A stretch of 64,000 nt of DNA from Arthrobacter sp. NtRootA1 (GTDB lineage: Bacteria; Actinomycetota; Actinomycetes; Actinomycetales; Micrococcaceae), in assembly GCF_019976975.1 (NCBI RefSeq), contig NZ_AP024630.1, positions 186,001-250,000 on the forward strand, in the 5' to 3' direction. The notes under the pieces are model-generated. The model had not been told where the DNA came from. It saw only the letters and a list, made by a program, of their open reading frames with translations, and did not search any database. A program made the translations under genes and the position numbers. Shown one piece after another: positions 27,249 to 36,015 of this stretch. The stretch's first letter is position 1, and each line of letters opens with the position of its first letter.

Positions 27249-27338
27249 CAGCTGCCAACGCCAGCCCTGCTGGTCCGCACGGCACCCGGGGCGGAGAATG
27301 GAGTCAGCACGCAGGCGCGTGTAGTCGTAGGGAGTGCC

Positions 27339-28754
27339 ATGCAGCGGGCAAAGCCGGTTCATCCTCCCGCCAGCCGGAGCACGGCTGTGCCGGGAGCTCT
27401 GAATGCGCGGCCGGAACCGGCTGTGCAGGGCGTTTCGGCTGTGCGGCGTGATCCAGCAATCGACCTTGTCCGCTTCATCTGCCTGCTCCTGGTGGTCGCG
27501 GCCCACTGCATGATGGTCAGTCCCGTCCTTCACAGGGACGGGAAAGTCACCACGCAAAACACGCTCATGGAGCAAAGCTGGTTCACGCCGGTGGTTTGGG
27601 TGCTCATGATCGTCCCGTTGTTCTTCGTCCTGGGCGGCGTCACAGGATTGCAGTCGTGGCGACGACTGAAAGAGCGCGGCGGCAGCGGCTTCGACTTCGC
27701 CCAGCTGCGACTTCTGCGCCTGGTCCGTCCGGCCATGGCCCTGCTCGCCATCATGTGGGCGGGGCTCTGGCTGGCCCTGCTCAGCGGCGTAGATCCACAA
27801 GTGATCCAGTTGATGACTACCGGTGCCGCGATGCCCCTCTGGTTCCTGGCTGCGTACCTCACAGCACAGGTCAGCATCCCGCTCATGGCCAGGCTTCACC
27901 AACGTGCCCCGCTGCCAACGTTGGGCGTCCTCGTGGCGCTGATCATTACCGTGGACTCCCTCCGCGGCGCTGTCCCGGTTCTTGCCTTCGTTAACATGGT
28001 GTTTGTCTGGTGCGCAGTCCAGCAGCTGGGCTTCCTCATGGCCGACGGCTTTTTTGAGCATCGCAGCAGAACCTGGCTGGTAGGGGCGATCATAGTCAGC
28101 AACCTGCTGCTGGGGCTGGTGACCGGCGTGGGCGTATATCCGGGCAACATGGTGGTGAACATCAACCCACCCAACCTTTGCCTGCTTCTGCTGGCCATTT
28201 CACAGACTGCCACGCTCCAACTTCTGGGCAAAGGCATACGCTGGATCGCCTCTGTCCGCTGGGTCCAGACGATTATCGCGGTGGCGGGCCGCCGGTCCAT
28301 GACCATTTACCTCTGGCATCTTCCTCTCCTGGTGGGCATGTCCGGACTCCTCTTGCTCACCGACTTCCCCAAACCGGCCGACGGCACAGCGGAATGGTGG
28401 TGGGCACGCATCCCCGTCTTCTTCGCCGTCGTAGCCCTGCTCGTGCCGGTCGTGCTGCTCCTTGGCCGCCTTGAAAACCGTCCGACGGCGGCCAGCCACG
28501 CGCGGGGTCCCTCGCGCACCGCTGTGACGACCGCCGCCGTCGTGGTCCTTATCCCCGTCGCGGATGCCGCGCTAAATGGCCTGACGCTGGCGCTCCTGGG
28601 CGGGGGAGCTGCATGCTTTGCGCTCGCCGTCCTGCTGCTTGGCAGGGTCCCGACGCCGGTGCTGCCGCAGTCCGGGCGGGACGGGACGCCAAGCCGCGGG
28701 GGAAAAAGGCCCACATTGCCAGCGCAGGGTTTACGTGCCAATCTCGAATCATGA
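27339..28754 (+). CDS. Acyltransferase 3 family membrane protein
   Basis: The 471-residue polytopic protein (about 10-12 helices) carries the family signature RDPAIDLVRFICLLLVVAAHCMM, with its essential Arg and His, near residue 50. Such enzymes O-acylate cell-surface or exported polymers and small molecules. The hydrophilic N-terminal stretch of about 40 residues is unusual, and GTG or ATG codons further in could be the true start. The stop overlaps the next gene's ATG. Substrate unknown. Confidence 0.85.
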   Translation: MQRAKPVHPPASRSTAVPGALNARPEPAVQGVSAVRRDPAIDLVRFICLLLVVAAHCMMVSPVLHRDGKVTTQNTLMEQSWFTPVVWVLMIVPLFFVLGGVTGLQSWRRLKERGGSGFDFAQLRLLRLVRPAMALLAIMWAGLWLALLSGVDPQVIQLMTTGAAMPLWFLAAYLTAQVSIPLMARLHQRAPLPTLGVLVALIITVDSLRGAVPVLAFVNMVFVWCAVQQLGFLMADGFFEHRSRTWLVGAIIVSNLLLGLVTGVGVYPGNMVVNINPPNLCLLLLAISQTATLQLLGKGIRWIASVRWVQTIIAVAGRRSMTIYLWHLPLLVGMSGLLLLTDFPKPADGTAEWWWARIPVFFAVVALLVPVVLLLGRLENRPTAASHARGPSRTAVTTAAVVVLIPVADAALNGLTLALLGGGAACFALAVLLLGRVPTPVLPQSGRDGTPSRGGKRPTLPAQGLRANLES

Positions 28755-29107
28755 CCGAGCACACTGAATCATTGGCAGACTCGTTCCGAGCTGGCGTCAC
28801 CACAGTTCGAAACGACAAATTCCATCGCTATGAACTCCGCGTAGACGGGGAGTTGGCGGTGATTTCCCAATTCATCGATAGGCCCGGTCACATCGATTTC
28901 ACCCACACCGAGACAAGGTCGCAGTTCAAAGGCCAGGGGCTGGCCAAGGTGCTGGCGCATTTTGCCTTGGACGATGTGGTGGCATCCGGCAAGCGCATCA
29001 TTCCGCATTGCCCTTACATCGCGGCATACCTGCAGAAGCATGAGGGCTACGGGCAGGACGTTGACTGGCCCGCCGAGAAACCCGTGGGCGAACCGGACAA
29101 CGAGTAG
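28751..29107 (+). CDS. Small GNAT-like N-acetyltransferase (YjdJ type)
   Basis: The 118-residue protein is a minimal GNAT domain (GCN5-related, YjdJ-like). FTHTETRSQFKGQGLAKVLAHFALDD carries the acetyl-CoA pyrophosphate loop (Q-x-x-GxG/A-like QGLA), and RIIPHCPYIAAYLQKH is the typical C-terminal motif. The frame is open upstream, but the ATG at 28751 overlapping the acyltransferase stop (ATGA) gives the normal family length. Substrate unknown. Confidence 0.88.
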   Translation: MTEHTESLADSFRAGVTTVRNDKFHRYELRVDGELAVISQFIDRPGHIDFTHTETRSQFKGQGLAKVLAHFALDDVVASGKRIIPHCPYIAAYLQKHEGYGQDVDWPAEKPVGEPDNE

Positions 29108-29226
29108 GGTTTCACGCCATCCCGGAACACTTATCTCAGCGTCCTTAGTGCGAGCAAGGCTTCCCACTTGTCCATTATTTGGACGAAATTGCGTCATGAC
29201 TGGGCGCTCAATGGCACTCATTGGAC

Positions 29227-29979
29227 ATGAAAGATCAACGCGCTCATCTGAAAATCGAAAGCAGGTCCTTACAGCTACGTGGGCGCTGGCGACAACGTAG
29301 TGAGCAGGCCGGATGGCTGTTTCCGGGTGACTGGCTGGTTCCAGAAGTCGAGGACATGCTCAAGGCCCAAGCGGAGGGCGGTGAGCTGCAAATGTCCGCC
29401 AAGAACTTGGGGGCGTCCCGCGCATATCACGGCGTTGGAGTCCGCGAAACAATGCAGGATCTCAGTGCCTTTTTCGAAGCGGCAGGCGTACCTGCTGATG
29501 ATGGCTCTATGCGGGATCTCGTCGAGGGATGGGCGCAGGAAAACGAACGTGTTGAGCCGTTCTCCTGCACCGACGTCTATACAGGGCTAGCAACTATGGC
29601 GCACTTTGAACGACTCATCCATGAGATGTCGCTCCGCCCCAGCGCCCGGCGTAGAAGCCACACGATAGCGAGCCTTCACCTGGGATGGTCTGATGGCGGC
29701 AAGCTGCTTAGCTGGGAAACGTTGGCCGAAATGGGACAGATATGCCGAGGGGAACTCGCGGCAGTGGAAGCCACTGCGGCCTATCATCGCGGAAGTATTC
29801 ATACCATGCTGACCCGCAAGCGGGAGAGCTACGAGGCGTTGTTTCGCTGTCTGCAACTCATCGACGGGCTACACCAGGGCGTTGGACGGCGAACGCTCGT
29901 GGAATTTTTGGATTTTCCCACCTCGCCAGCAGAGTGCGATCGGGTCATCAGTGGCCTCCGATTTTCGCAACACGATTAA
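29227..29979 (+). CDS. Probable degenerate GGDEF-like protein
   Basis: The 250-residue product lacks a membrane segment. SCTDVYTGLATMAHFERLIHE (about residues 111-131) matches the D-x-LTGL-x-N/T-x-x-x-F entry helix of GGDEF domains. The expected LxxxLDxxxF segment is reduced to TIASLHLGWSDGG, and the position of the GGDEF signature reads HRGSIHTM, so it should not make cyclic di-GMP. The N-terminal 100 residues resemble nothing I know. Upstream there is no good ribosome site. The gene is lower in G+C than its neighbours. Assignment is tentative. Confidence 0.6.
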   Translation: MKDQRAHLKIESRSLQLRGRWRQRSEQAGWLFPGDWLVPEVEDMLKAQAEGGELQMSAKNLGASRAYHGVGVRETMQDLSAFFEAAGVPADDGSMRDLVEGWAQENERVEPFSCTDVYTGLATMAHFERLIHEMSLRPSARRRSHTIASLHLGWSDGGKLLSWETLAEMGQICRGELAAVEATAAYHRGSIHTMLTRKRESYEALFRCLQLIDGLHQGVGRRTLVEFLDFPTSPAECDRVISGLRFSQHD

Positions 29980-30042
29980 GCAGCAACTCGTACTACTTAG
30001 GCGTGGCAGCTGCCTGGGGTCGGATCAGGCAGCCAGTCACGA

Positions 30043-30094
30043 GGGGGCGCCACCGGATGAAGTAACTTTTCCCGGCGGCGCCTCCGCCATTTTT
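30043..30094 (+). terminator. Intrinsic-type terminator after the GGDEF-like gene
   Basis: GGGGGCGCCACCGG (30043-30056) pairs with CCGGCGGCGCCTCC (30072-30085), with two non-Watson-Crick positions, and is followed within four bases by a T-run (30090-30094). It could also end the convergent desD transcript on the other strand. Confidence 0.65.
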
Positions 30095-30098
30095 CCGC

Positions 30099-31940
30099 TT
30101 AAGCGAACTTTGCCAGGGGGTTGGTCAGCCGTCCGGCCATCTGCAAACCACCGGACGGATCCGAGATATCGAGCATCTGTTGATTATTCCGCAGTTGCAG
30201 CCGGTTGAGGCAGGACAATTCGAAGTCCACAGCGAACAGATCATGCAAGGCGAATTGGTCAGCTAGATCCGGGTGGCGTTGCTGGTATTCCCGAAGCACG
30301 GCAGCGGCGGTGCCCCAGAACTCGTCTTCGCTCACCGTCCCGGCCTCAATAAGGATGGCGCTGAGGAAACGGAAGATGCAGTCGAACACGTCAGTAAAGA
30401 TCGCGAGGACCATCTCTTCGGCCGGAATCTCCGCCTTGACGCGGGAAACCTCTTCCGGCAGCTTGAGCCGGTCACCCATGACCACAATTTCCTCGGCGAT
30501 GTCCTTCATGATGGCCCGCACCGGCACGCCGTTTTCGAGGATCAGGATCACATTCTCGCCGTGAGGCATGAACGCGAGCTCATACTCGTAGAGGCAGTGG
30601 ACCAACGGAACGAGGTAGGCTTCGAAGTAGCGGCGCAGCCACGCCGTTGGAGCCAACCCAGAGCGTTGAATAAGGGATGAGACCACTGAGGCCCCGGCGG
30701 AATCCACATGCAACAACGAAGCCATGGTGGCCAACTGCTGGCCGTCCTCCAGCAACGGCAGGGGACTTTCCCTCCACAGGGCAGACAGCATTTTCCTGTA
30801 CGGCGAACCCTTGGCCGAAGCAGCCTCGTAGTAGTGGTTGTGATAGCCGATAGCCGCAGTTTCACGGATCATGGCCAGGCCCCGGTTCTGGAGCTCCTGG
30901 TCGTTGTCGATCAGTTCTTGCAGCCAGTCGTTGATGGCCGGTGTTGCCTTCATGTACTGGGGCGACAAGCCGCGCATGAACCCCATATTCAGCACTGACA
31001 TGGCCGTTTTCACGTACGCCTTTTCGGGCGAGGTGGTGTTGAAGAACGTGCGGATGGATTGCTGCGCCTGATAGGAGTCTTCACCGGTGCCCAAGTTCAC
31101 GATATGACGCTGTGCGATTTCTGCCGCGAACGTCACGGTGAGCTTGTTGTCCCATTGCCAGGGGTGCACAGGCATGAGCAGGTAGTCCTCAGGATCAAGG
31201 CCGGAAGCGGCAAGTTCCGCGTTGAACCATGACAGAGTTGCCGGTCCCAGCTCGGCCTCAAAGTGCGTCCTGTAATCCAAACCTGCGCTGGAGGTAAAGA
31301 CAGCTTTACTGCGATGCACAGCGATCCACTGAAGCTTCACCACGGCACCTGTTTCCGGCGCGAATGCATGGTAATCGGCGATCCCGAAACCCAACCGTCC
31401 GTTGTTGGCAACGAAGCATGGATGTCCCTCGGTCATGCTGTGCTCGATCGCCTGGAAGTCGGCCGCCCGATCAGCCCCGCCGGTGATGCCTGCAGCCAAC
31501 TGGGCTGAGCTGAACGGCTTGCCCTGCTTGTAGGCGTGGCTGGCCAGTGTGCTGCTGATTTCCTCAAGGTAGACCGGCAGCATCTCCTCGCGAATGGCCA
31601 GTGCCTCGTGGAACTCGGTGATGAAGTCCAAGGCATCCAGCGGCAGCTCCGCACCATCGCGGATTCGGGCAATGGATTCCGGGAAGACGGACCAGTGTTC
31701 AAGCACCAAGAGGCGCGCACGGAAGCGGTACTCAACGGTGGCGTCGTCGCTGACAACCTTGTACAGTCCGACGCCGGCGCCCTCCTCCAGGATCAGCTCC
31801 GGCACCAGGATCCGCTCGTGCGAGAACTCGGCAATGGCTTTCCGGATCAAGTGCCTGTTGGCAACGGCCCAGCGCTCCGCGGTCAGGTGGGATACAGGTT
31901 CGGCTGCCTCGTGGAGGGTGGCTTCGGCAGTAGTGGTCAC
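30099..31940 (-). CDS. desD: Desferrioxamine synthetase, NIS (IucA/IucC) family
   Basis: The 613-residue NRPS-independent siderophore synthetase condenses and cyclises N-hydroxy-N-succinyl/acetyl-cadaverine units with ATP. Family motifs include EGHPCFVANNGRLGFG (about residue 165; HPxxKxRxG-like), LMPVHPWQW (about 265), TSPEKAYVKTAMSVLN and MPHGENVILILENG with the FhuF-like C-domain. It is last of four genes, each overlapping the next by four bases, in the order of Streptomyces desABCD. This gene order makes a desferrioxamine product the best prediction. Confidence 0.92.
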   Translation of the reverse strand: MTTTAEATLHEAAEPVSHLTAERWAVANRHLIRKAIAEFSHERILVPELILEEGAGVGLYKVVSDDATVEYRFRARLLVLEHWSVFPESIARIRDGAELPLDALDFITEFHEALAIREEMLPVYLEEISSTLASHAYKQGKPFSSAQLAAGITGGADRAADFQAIEHSMTEGHPCFVANNGRLGFGIADYHAFAPETGAVVKLQWIAVHRSKAVFTSSAGLDYRTHFEAELGPATLSWFNAELAASGLDPEDYLLMPVHPWQWDNKLTVTFAAEIAQRHIVNLGTGEDSYQAQQSIRTFFNTTSPEKAYVKTAMSVLNMGFMRGLSPQYMKATPAINDWLQELIDNDQELQNRGLAMIRETAAIGYHNHYYEAASAKGSPYRKMLSALWRESPLPLLEDGQQLATMASLLHVDSAGASVVSSLIQRSGLAPTAWLRRYFEAYLVPLVHCLYEYELAFMPHGENVILILENGVPVRAIMKDIAEEIVVMGDRLKLPEEVSRVKAEIPAEEMVLAIFTDVFDCIFRFLSAILIEAGTVSEDEFWGTAAAVLREYQQRHPDLADQFALHDLFAVDFELSCLNRLQLRNNQQMLDISDPSGGLQMAGRLTNPLAKFA

Positions 31941-32527
31941 AGGAAATCTCCTCTGGTCGCCGCGGCAGGCGCGGCCAGAATCGGGGTCAGGGTGGCGAAG
32001 AAGTCCTCGCGGGTGCAGAAGCTCAGCAGGCCTTGCTTGTGGTCTTCGGAGGGGTCGACGGCGGGAAGGGTCACCACGCCGTGCGGGCGGAAGCCCACCT
32101 TCTGGTTCAGCACGTGGATCTTGTGGTTTCGTGCGTCAGGCTCGACGACGACCCGTTGGGTTGCAGGGTCAGCGAACAGTTCCGTCATCACCGACTGCAT
32201 GACGGCCGTGGTGTAGCCGGGCTGCGGGTTGCCGGAAGGCGGGGACACCAGGAGGTGCATTCCAACATCGCCGGCTTGGACCTCGTAAACGTCTGCCAAC
32301 GGCGAGGACTCGGGACGATACCGCTCCATCAGGAACGCGGGCGCGCCGTCGTCGAGCCCCAGGAATGCCTGATGGTGTCCGGAGGCTGCGATGCCTGAGT
32401 ACTCCTCCACAACGTCCTGCTCGGTAGCCGACACCATCCCCCAGAACCGTGCGTACTCCTGAGTTACCCAGCTGTGGAGGATAGGTGCGTCCGCTATGGG
32501 GTCGACTGGCCGGAATGTGAAGCTCAT
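31937..32527 (-). CDS. desC: Siderophore N-acyltransferase (IucB/DesC-like GNAT)
   Basis: The 196-residue GNAT-fold enzyme of the IucB/AlcB/RhbD type acylates N-hydroxycadaverine with acetyl- or succinyl-CoA. It begins FRPVDPIADAPILHSWVTQEYARFWGM, a family hallmark, and has VVVEPDARNHKIHVLNQKVGF near residue 140. Overlap with desB and desD by four bases (ATGA) shows translational coupling. Acyl preference cannot be judged from sequence. Confidence 0.92.
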   Translation of the reverse strand: MSFTFRPVDPIADAPILHSWVTQEYARFWGMVSATEQDVVEEYSGIAASGHHQAFLGLDDGAPAFLMERYRPESSPLADVYEVQAGDVGMHLLVSPPSGNPQPGYTTAVMQSVMTELFADPATQRVVVEPDARNHKIHVLNQKVGFRPHGVVTLPAVDPSEDHKQGLLSFCTREDFFATLTPILAAPAAATRGDFL

Positions 32528-33867
32528 ACAGCGGCCCCCACGGTGTTCGGAGCTGTTGAAGCAACTGCGGCTGGAGCGCCGAACTGCTGGAACGCGATGC
32601 TGCGCTCGATCGGATAGACCTCGTGGCCGGTGATTTCGCGCAGGATGCAGGCGTTGCGGTAGGCGGCCATGCCGAGGTCCGGCGTGACGAAACCGTGGGT
32701 GTGAAGCTCTGCGTTCTGGACGAAGATTTCGCCAGGTTCCACACCCGTCCCGTAATTGCGTTCGACGTCGAAGCGGCCCTGGGCGTCGCGGCGGATCCGG
32801 TCCTGGATGCCGGCCAGGAAGGCGGGCTCCTTGTAGGAGTAGCCGGTGGCGAGAACCACGGCTTCGGACTCCAGGCTGTAATCGCGTCCATGCTCTTCAT
32901 GGTGCAACTGGAGCGTGTGGATCCCGGTGGCCGCATCCCATTCAGCAGCAGTCAGCGATGAGTGCGTGTGGAGCTGGGTATCCACCATGCCGGAAAGACT
33001 CTTGGTGTACAGGAGATCGTAGATGTCGTCGATCAAGTCCGAGTTGATGCCCTTGTAGAGGTTCTTCTGGCTCTTGATGAGGGAATCGCGCTGCTCCCCC
33101 GGCAGCGAGTGGAAGTAGTCCACGTACTCGGGCGAAGTCATCTCCAGTGTCAGCTTGGTGTACTCCAAGGGGAAGAAGCGTCCGGAACGCGTCACCCAGT
33201 TGAGCTGGTAGCCGTACACGTCGACTTCCTGAAGAAGTTCGTAGTACAGCTCCGCGGCGCTCTGCCCGCTGCCCACAATGGTGATGCTGCGCTTGGACTG
33301 TAGCTCACTCTTCCTCGACAGGTAGTCGGCGTTGTGGAGGACAAGTCCGCCGCTCTCCACGATCCCTGCACAGGAGGCCGGAACGTGCGGCGAGGTGCCG
33401 GTTCCCAGAACCAGCTTGCGGGCGTGAAGCACCGCAGCGCCATCCGGACCCTGCACCGAAAGGCGGTACACGCCGTCGTCGTACGCCACATCCAGCACAT
33501 CTGTGCTAAAACGGACCGACTCCAGTTGGCCGGCCACCCACTGGCAGTACTGGTTGTATTCGGCGCGCAGCGGGTAGAAGTTTTCCCGGATGTAGAAGCG
33601 GTACAACCGTCCGGTCTGCTTGAGGAAGTTCAGGAACGAATACGGCGACGTCGGATCGGCCAGAGTGACAAGGTCCGCCATGAATGGCACCTGCAGGTGC
33701 GCGGGCTCCAGCATCATGCCGGGGTGCCAGTCGAAGGACTCGCGACGGTCAAGGAAGACGCAGTCCAGGTCTTCCACGGGCGCGCTCAGCGCGGCCAGGC
33801 CTAGGTTGAAGGGCCCGACGCCGATTCCCGCGACGTCGTAGATCCTGGTGTTGCCTGGGGTGCTCAT
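32524..33867 (-). CDS. desB: Cadaverine/lysine N-hydroxylase (DesB-like flavin monooxygenase)
   Basis: The 447-residue FAD/NADPH N-hydroxylating monooxygenase (IucD/SidA/DesB) has the FAD loop GIGVGPFNLGLAAL (about residue 11), FLDRRESFDWHPGMML, the NADPH loop VGSGQSAAELYYEL (about 205) and the C-terminal ATGYSYKEPAFL. It hydroxylates the amine made by DesA. It is cytoplasmic. Coupled on both sides by four-base overlaps. Confidence 0.94.
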   Translation of the reverse strand: MSTPGNTRIYDVAGIGVGPFNLGLAALSAPVEDLDCVFLDRRESFDWHPGMMLEPAHLQVPFMADLVTLADPTSPYSFLNFLKQTGRLYRFYIRENFYPLRAEYNQYCQWVAGQLESVRFSTDVLDVAYDDGVYRLSVQGPDGAAVLHARKLVLGTGTSPHVPASCAGIVESGGLVLHNADYLSRKSELQSKRSITIVGSGQSAAELYYELLQEVDVYGYQLNWVTRSGRFFPLEYTKLTLEMTSPEYVDYFHSLPGEQRDSLIKSQKNLYKGINSDLIDDIYDLLYTKSLSGMVDTQLHTHSSLTAAEWDAATGIHTLQLHHEEHGRDYSLESEAVVLATGYSYKEPAFLAGIQDRIRRDAQGRFDVERNYGTGVEPGEIFVQNAELHTHGFVTPDLGMAAYRNACILREITGHEVYPIERSIAFQQFGAPAAVASTAPNTVGAAV

Positions 33868-35426
33868 GCGGCGGCCTCCGTGGTGGTCGCGAGCAGGCTG
33901 GCGCCCGTCCGTCGGATAAGTTCGATGATTTCCTGAATATCCCTCAGGGAGGCCTCGGCATTGAGGAGGGTGAATTTGAGGTAGTGGCGGCCAGTCACCT
34001 TGGTGCCGGCAACCACGGCTTCGCCTGAAGCAAAGATCGCTGCGCGGATGGCCGGGTTGAGGACGTCGGCGGCGTCCTCATCGAGGGCCACTCCCGCCAC
34101 TTGTGGCCGATAGCGGAAGACCAGAGTGCTCAGCTGGGGCTCGGCGGCGAGTTCAAATTCCGCATCGTCTGCCAGCACCGCCCCCACGCGGCCCGTCAGG
34201 TCGATCGCTTCGTCGAACAGTGCACCAACCGCGTCGGCGCCCATGATGCGCAGAGTGAGCCAAAGCTTGAGAGCGTCGAAGCGGCGGGTGGTCTGGATGC
34301 TCTTGTCCACCTGGTTGGGAATTTCAGCTTTCGCGGCGCTCTCCGGGTTCAGGTAGTCCGCGTAGTAGGTGACGTGGCGCATCATGTCGCCGTTGCGGAC
34401 CAGGACTGCGCTGGAGCTGACGGGCTGGAAGAAGGTCTTATGGAAGTCGATGGTGACGGAGTCGGCCAGATGGATCCCGTTCAGGAGGTGGCGGTAACGG
34501 CCAGAGACGATGAGGCCTCCGCCGTATGCTGCGTCGACGTGCAGCCAGGAATCATAGGCCCGCACCAAGGCCGCCAGCTCGGAGAGAGGATCCACCGAGC
34601 CGAAGTCGGTGGTCCCAGCGGTGGCCACGACCGCCATTGGTACCAGGCCGGCGTCGTGCGCTTCCGCCAGGGCAGCCGCAAGTGCGGTGGGATCCATGCG
34701 GTGATCAGCAGCGGTGGGCACGGCGATGACGGCATCGAAGCCGAGTCCGAGCATGGAAGCGGACTTCTGGATACTGAAGTGGCTGTCTACGGACGTGAAA
34801 ATCCGGAGGCGGTCCAGGAGGTGCGGCAGGCGCGCGTCGCCATTCGTGGCACGGAGCTTGGCCACAGCGTGGTTGCGGGCTATCAGCAGCGCCTGGAAGT
34901 TGGACTGGCTCCCACCCGAAGTGAAGACACCGTCGGCTTCTTCCATGAAGCCGATGCGTTCCGCAGTCCAATCGATGAGGCGGCGTTCAATCATGGTGGC
35001 ACCGGCGCTCTGGTCCCACGTGTCCATAGAGGAATTCACGGCCGAGAGCACGGCTTCACCAACCAGGGCGGGAATGACCACCGGGCAGTTCAGGTGTGCC
35101 GCGTAACGGGCATCGTGGAAGTAGATCGCGTCCTTGAGGTAGAGCCCGTCCAGCTCCTCAAGGGCTGCAGCCGTATCCGGCAACGGACGTTCGAGATCGA
35201 CGGCACCAACGCGGGCCTTCAATTCTGCGTGCGCGACGCCGGTGAACGGCTGGGCGGTTCTCTGGACTTTGGTGGAGACCGCGTTGACTCCCTGAAGAAC
35301 CTGCGCCACATAGCTGGGCGAATTTCGTGCGTTGAACAGCTGGTTTGTGGCAGCGAGGGCCAGTTCCACCTTGGAGCCAAAGTCCTGCTCCTGAGCAATC
35401 CGCTCTTCGACACTTGGTGACGTCAC
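33864..35426 (-). CDS. desA: PLP-dependent lysine decarboxylase (DesA-like)
   Basis: The 520-residue group II PLP decarboxylase has FTSGGSQSNFQALLIARN (phosphate-binding loop), WLHVDAAYGGG and the Schiff-base Lys in TIDFHKTFFQP (about residue 330). As first gene of desABCD it should decarboxylate lysine to cadaverine. L-2,4-diaminobutyrate or glutamate decarboxylation in this fold is possible but does not fit the context. GTG start behind GGAAGGA. An iron-regulator box lies 35 bases upstream. Confidence 0.92.
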   Translation of the reverse strand: MTSPSVEERIAQEQDFGSKVELALAATNQLFNARNSPSYVAQVLQGVNAVSTKVQRTAQPFTGVAHAELKARVGAVDLERPLPDTAAALEELDGLYLKDAIYFHDARYAAHLNCPVVIPALVGEAVLSAVNSSMDTWDQSAGATMIERRLIDWTAERIGFMEEADGVFTSGGSQSNFQALLIARNHAVAKLRATNGDARLPHLLDRLRIFTSVDSHFSIQKSASMLGLGFDAVIAVPTAADHRMDPTALAAALAEAHDAGLVPMAVVATAGTTDFGSVDPLSELAALVRAYDSWLHVDAAYGGGLIVSGRYRHLLNGIHLADSVTIDFHKTFFQPVSSSAVLVRNGDMMRHVTYYADYLNPESAAKAEIPNQVDKSIQTTRRFDALKLWLTLRIMGADAVGALFDEAIDLTGRVGAVLADDAEFELAAEPQLSTLVFRYRPQVAGVALDEDAADVLNPAIRAAIFASGEAVVAGTKVTGRHYLKFTLLNAEASLRDIQEIIELIRRTGASLLATTTEAAA

Positions 35427-35460
35427 GTCAGCTTCCTTCCATCATTGGGCGCTAGTTAGC

Positions 35461-35489
35461 AAAGGCAAGCCTTACTTAGGCTTGCCTTT
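35461..35489 (-). promoter_or_regulatory. DtxR/IdeR-type iron box of the des operon
   Basis: Perfect 11-bp arms AAAGGCAAGCC (35461-35471) and GGCTTGCCTTT (35479-35489) flank TTACTTA. The minus-strand 19-mer CTAAGTAAGGCTTGCCTTT matches the DtxR/IdeR consensus (TTAGGTTAGGCTAACCTAA) at 12 of 19 positions, including the GGCT and CCT blocks. Position 35-63 bases ahead of desA fits iron-dependent repression of siderophore synthesis. Confidence 0.65.
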
Positions 35490-35658
35490 TCGTCAAACTT
35501 TTGTGACCTATTTCCCCTGAGGCGCGTATTCTCGCCGTTTTTCGAGGAGAGGAAGCGTCATTGACTTTTATTCGAAGCTGACGCCGTGGAAAATACCCCG
35601 GGCCTTAGCAGGGGGCTGTAGAGTCAACGGCACAGAAAACTCTACGGTTGGGGGACCA

Positions 35659-36015
35659 GTGGCTGACGAGACACACGAACGGATCGGTTTCCGCGAGATC
35701 GATGAACACGGGAATGCGGTGCGGGCAGTGAATCCGCATGCCCCTGAAGACCCTGAACGGGGACGGAGGCGAGTACTCGTGAACCCGTTCGTCGTGGCCC
35801 TCTGGGTGCTGGACGCTGGGTTGGTGTGGTTTTGCTTCTGGGCGTTCGACGCCGTAGCGGCAATGGCCGGTCCCACGGCGCAAAGTCCCTCGGCCCAAGT
35901 GAATTTCATGGTCCTGCAGTCCGTGCCTTACGTCCTTCCAGGCACCATTCTGGTCACAGCCGCCCTGCTGTTCTGGCACGCCTTCCAGTGGCAGAAGAAG
36001 CGGGCCACGACCTAG
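35659..36015 (+). CDS. Hypothetical two-helix membrane protein
   Basis: The 118-residue protein has a charged N-terminal cytoplasmic part (about 40 residues), two predicted helices (about 42-68 and 85-110) and a basic tail (HAFQWQKKRATT). The GTG start follows GGGGGA. Its TAG overlaps the convergent TAG of the surface-protein gene by three bases. I do not recognise the family. Confidence 0.7.
   Translation: MADETHERIGFREIDEHGNAVRAVNPHAPEDPERGRRRVLVNPFVVALWVLDAGLVWFCFWAFDAVAAMAGPTAQSPSAQVNFMVLQSVPYVLPGTILVTAALLFWHAFQWQKKRATT

Noticed and set aside
29961..29976. A third perfect ATTTTCGCAACACGAT
   Set aside because: It forms the last codons of the GGDEF-like gene, with no gene start downstream on that strand. 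I treat it as chance, though it lowers confidence in the motif near 40.6 kb.
34101..35420. 439-codon open frame antisense to desA
   Set aside because: No domain and low-complexity composition; the sense gene is a certain PLP decarboxylase.
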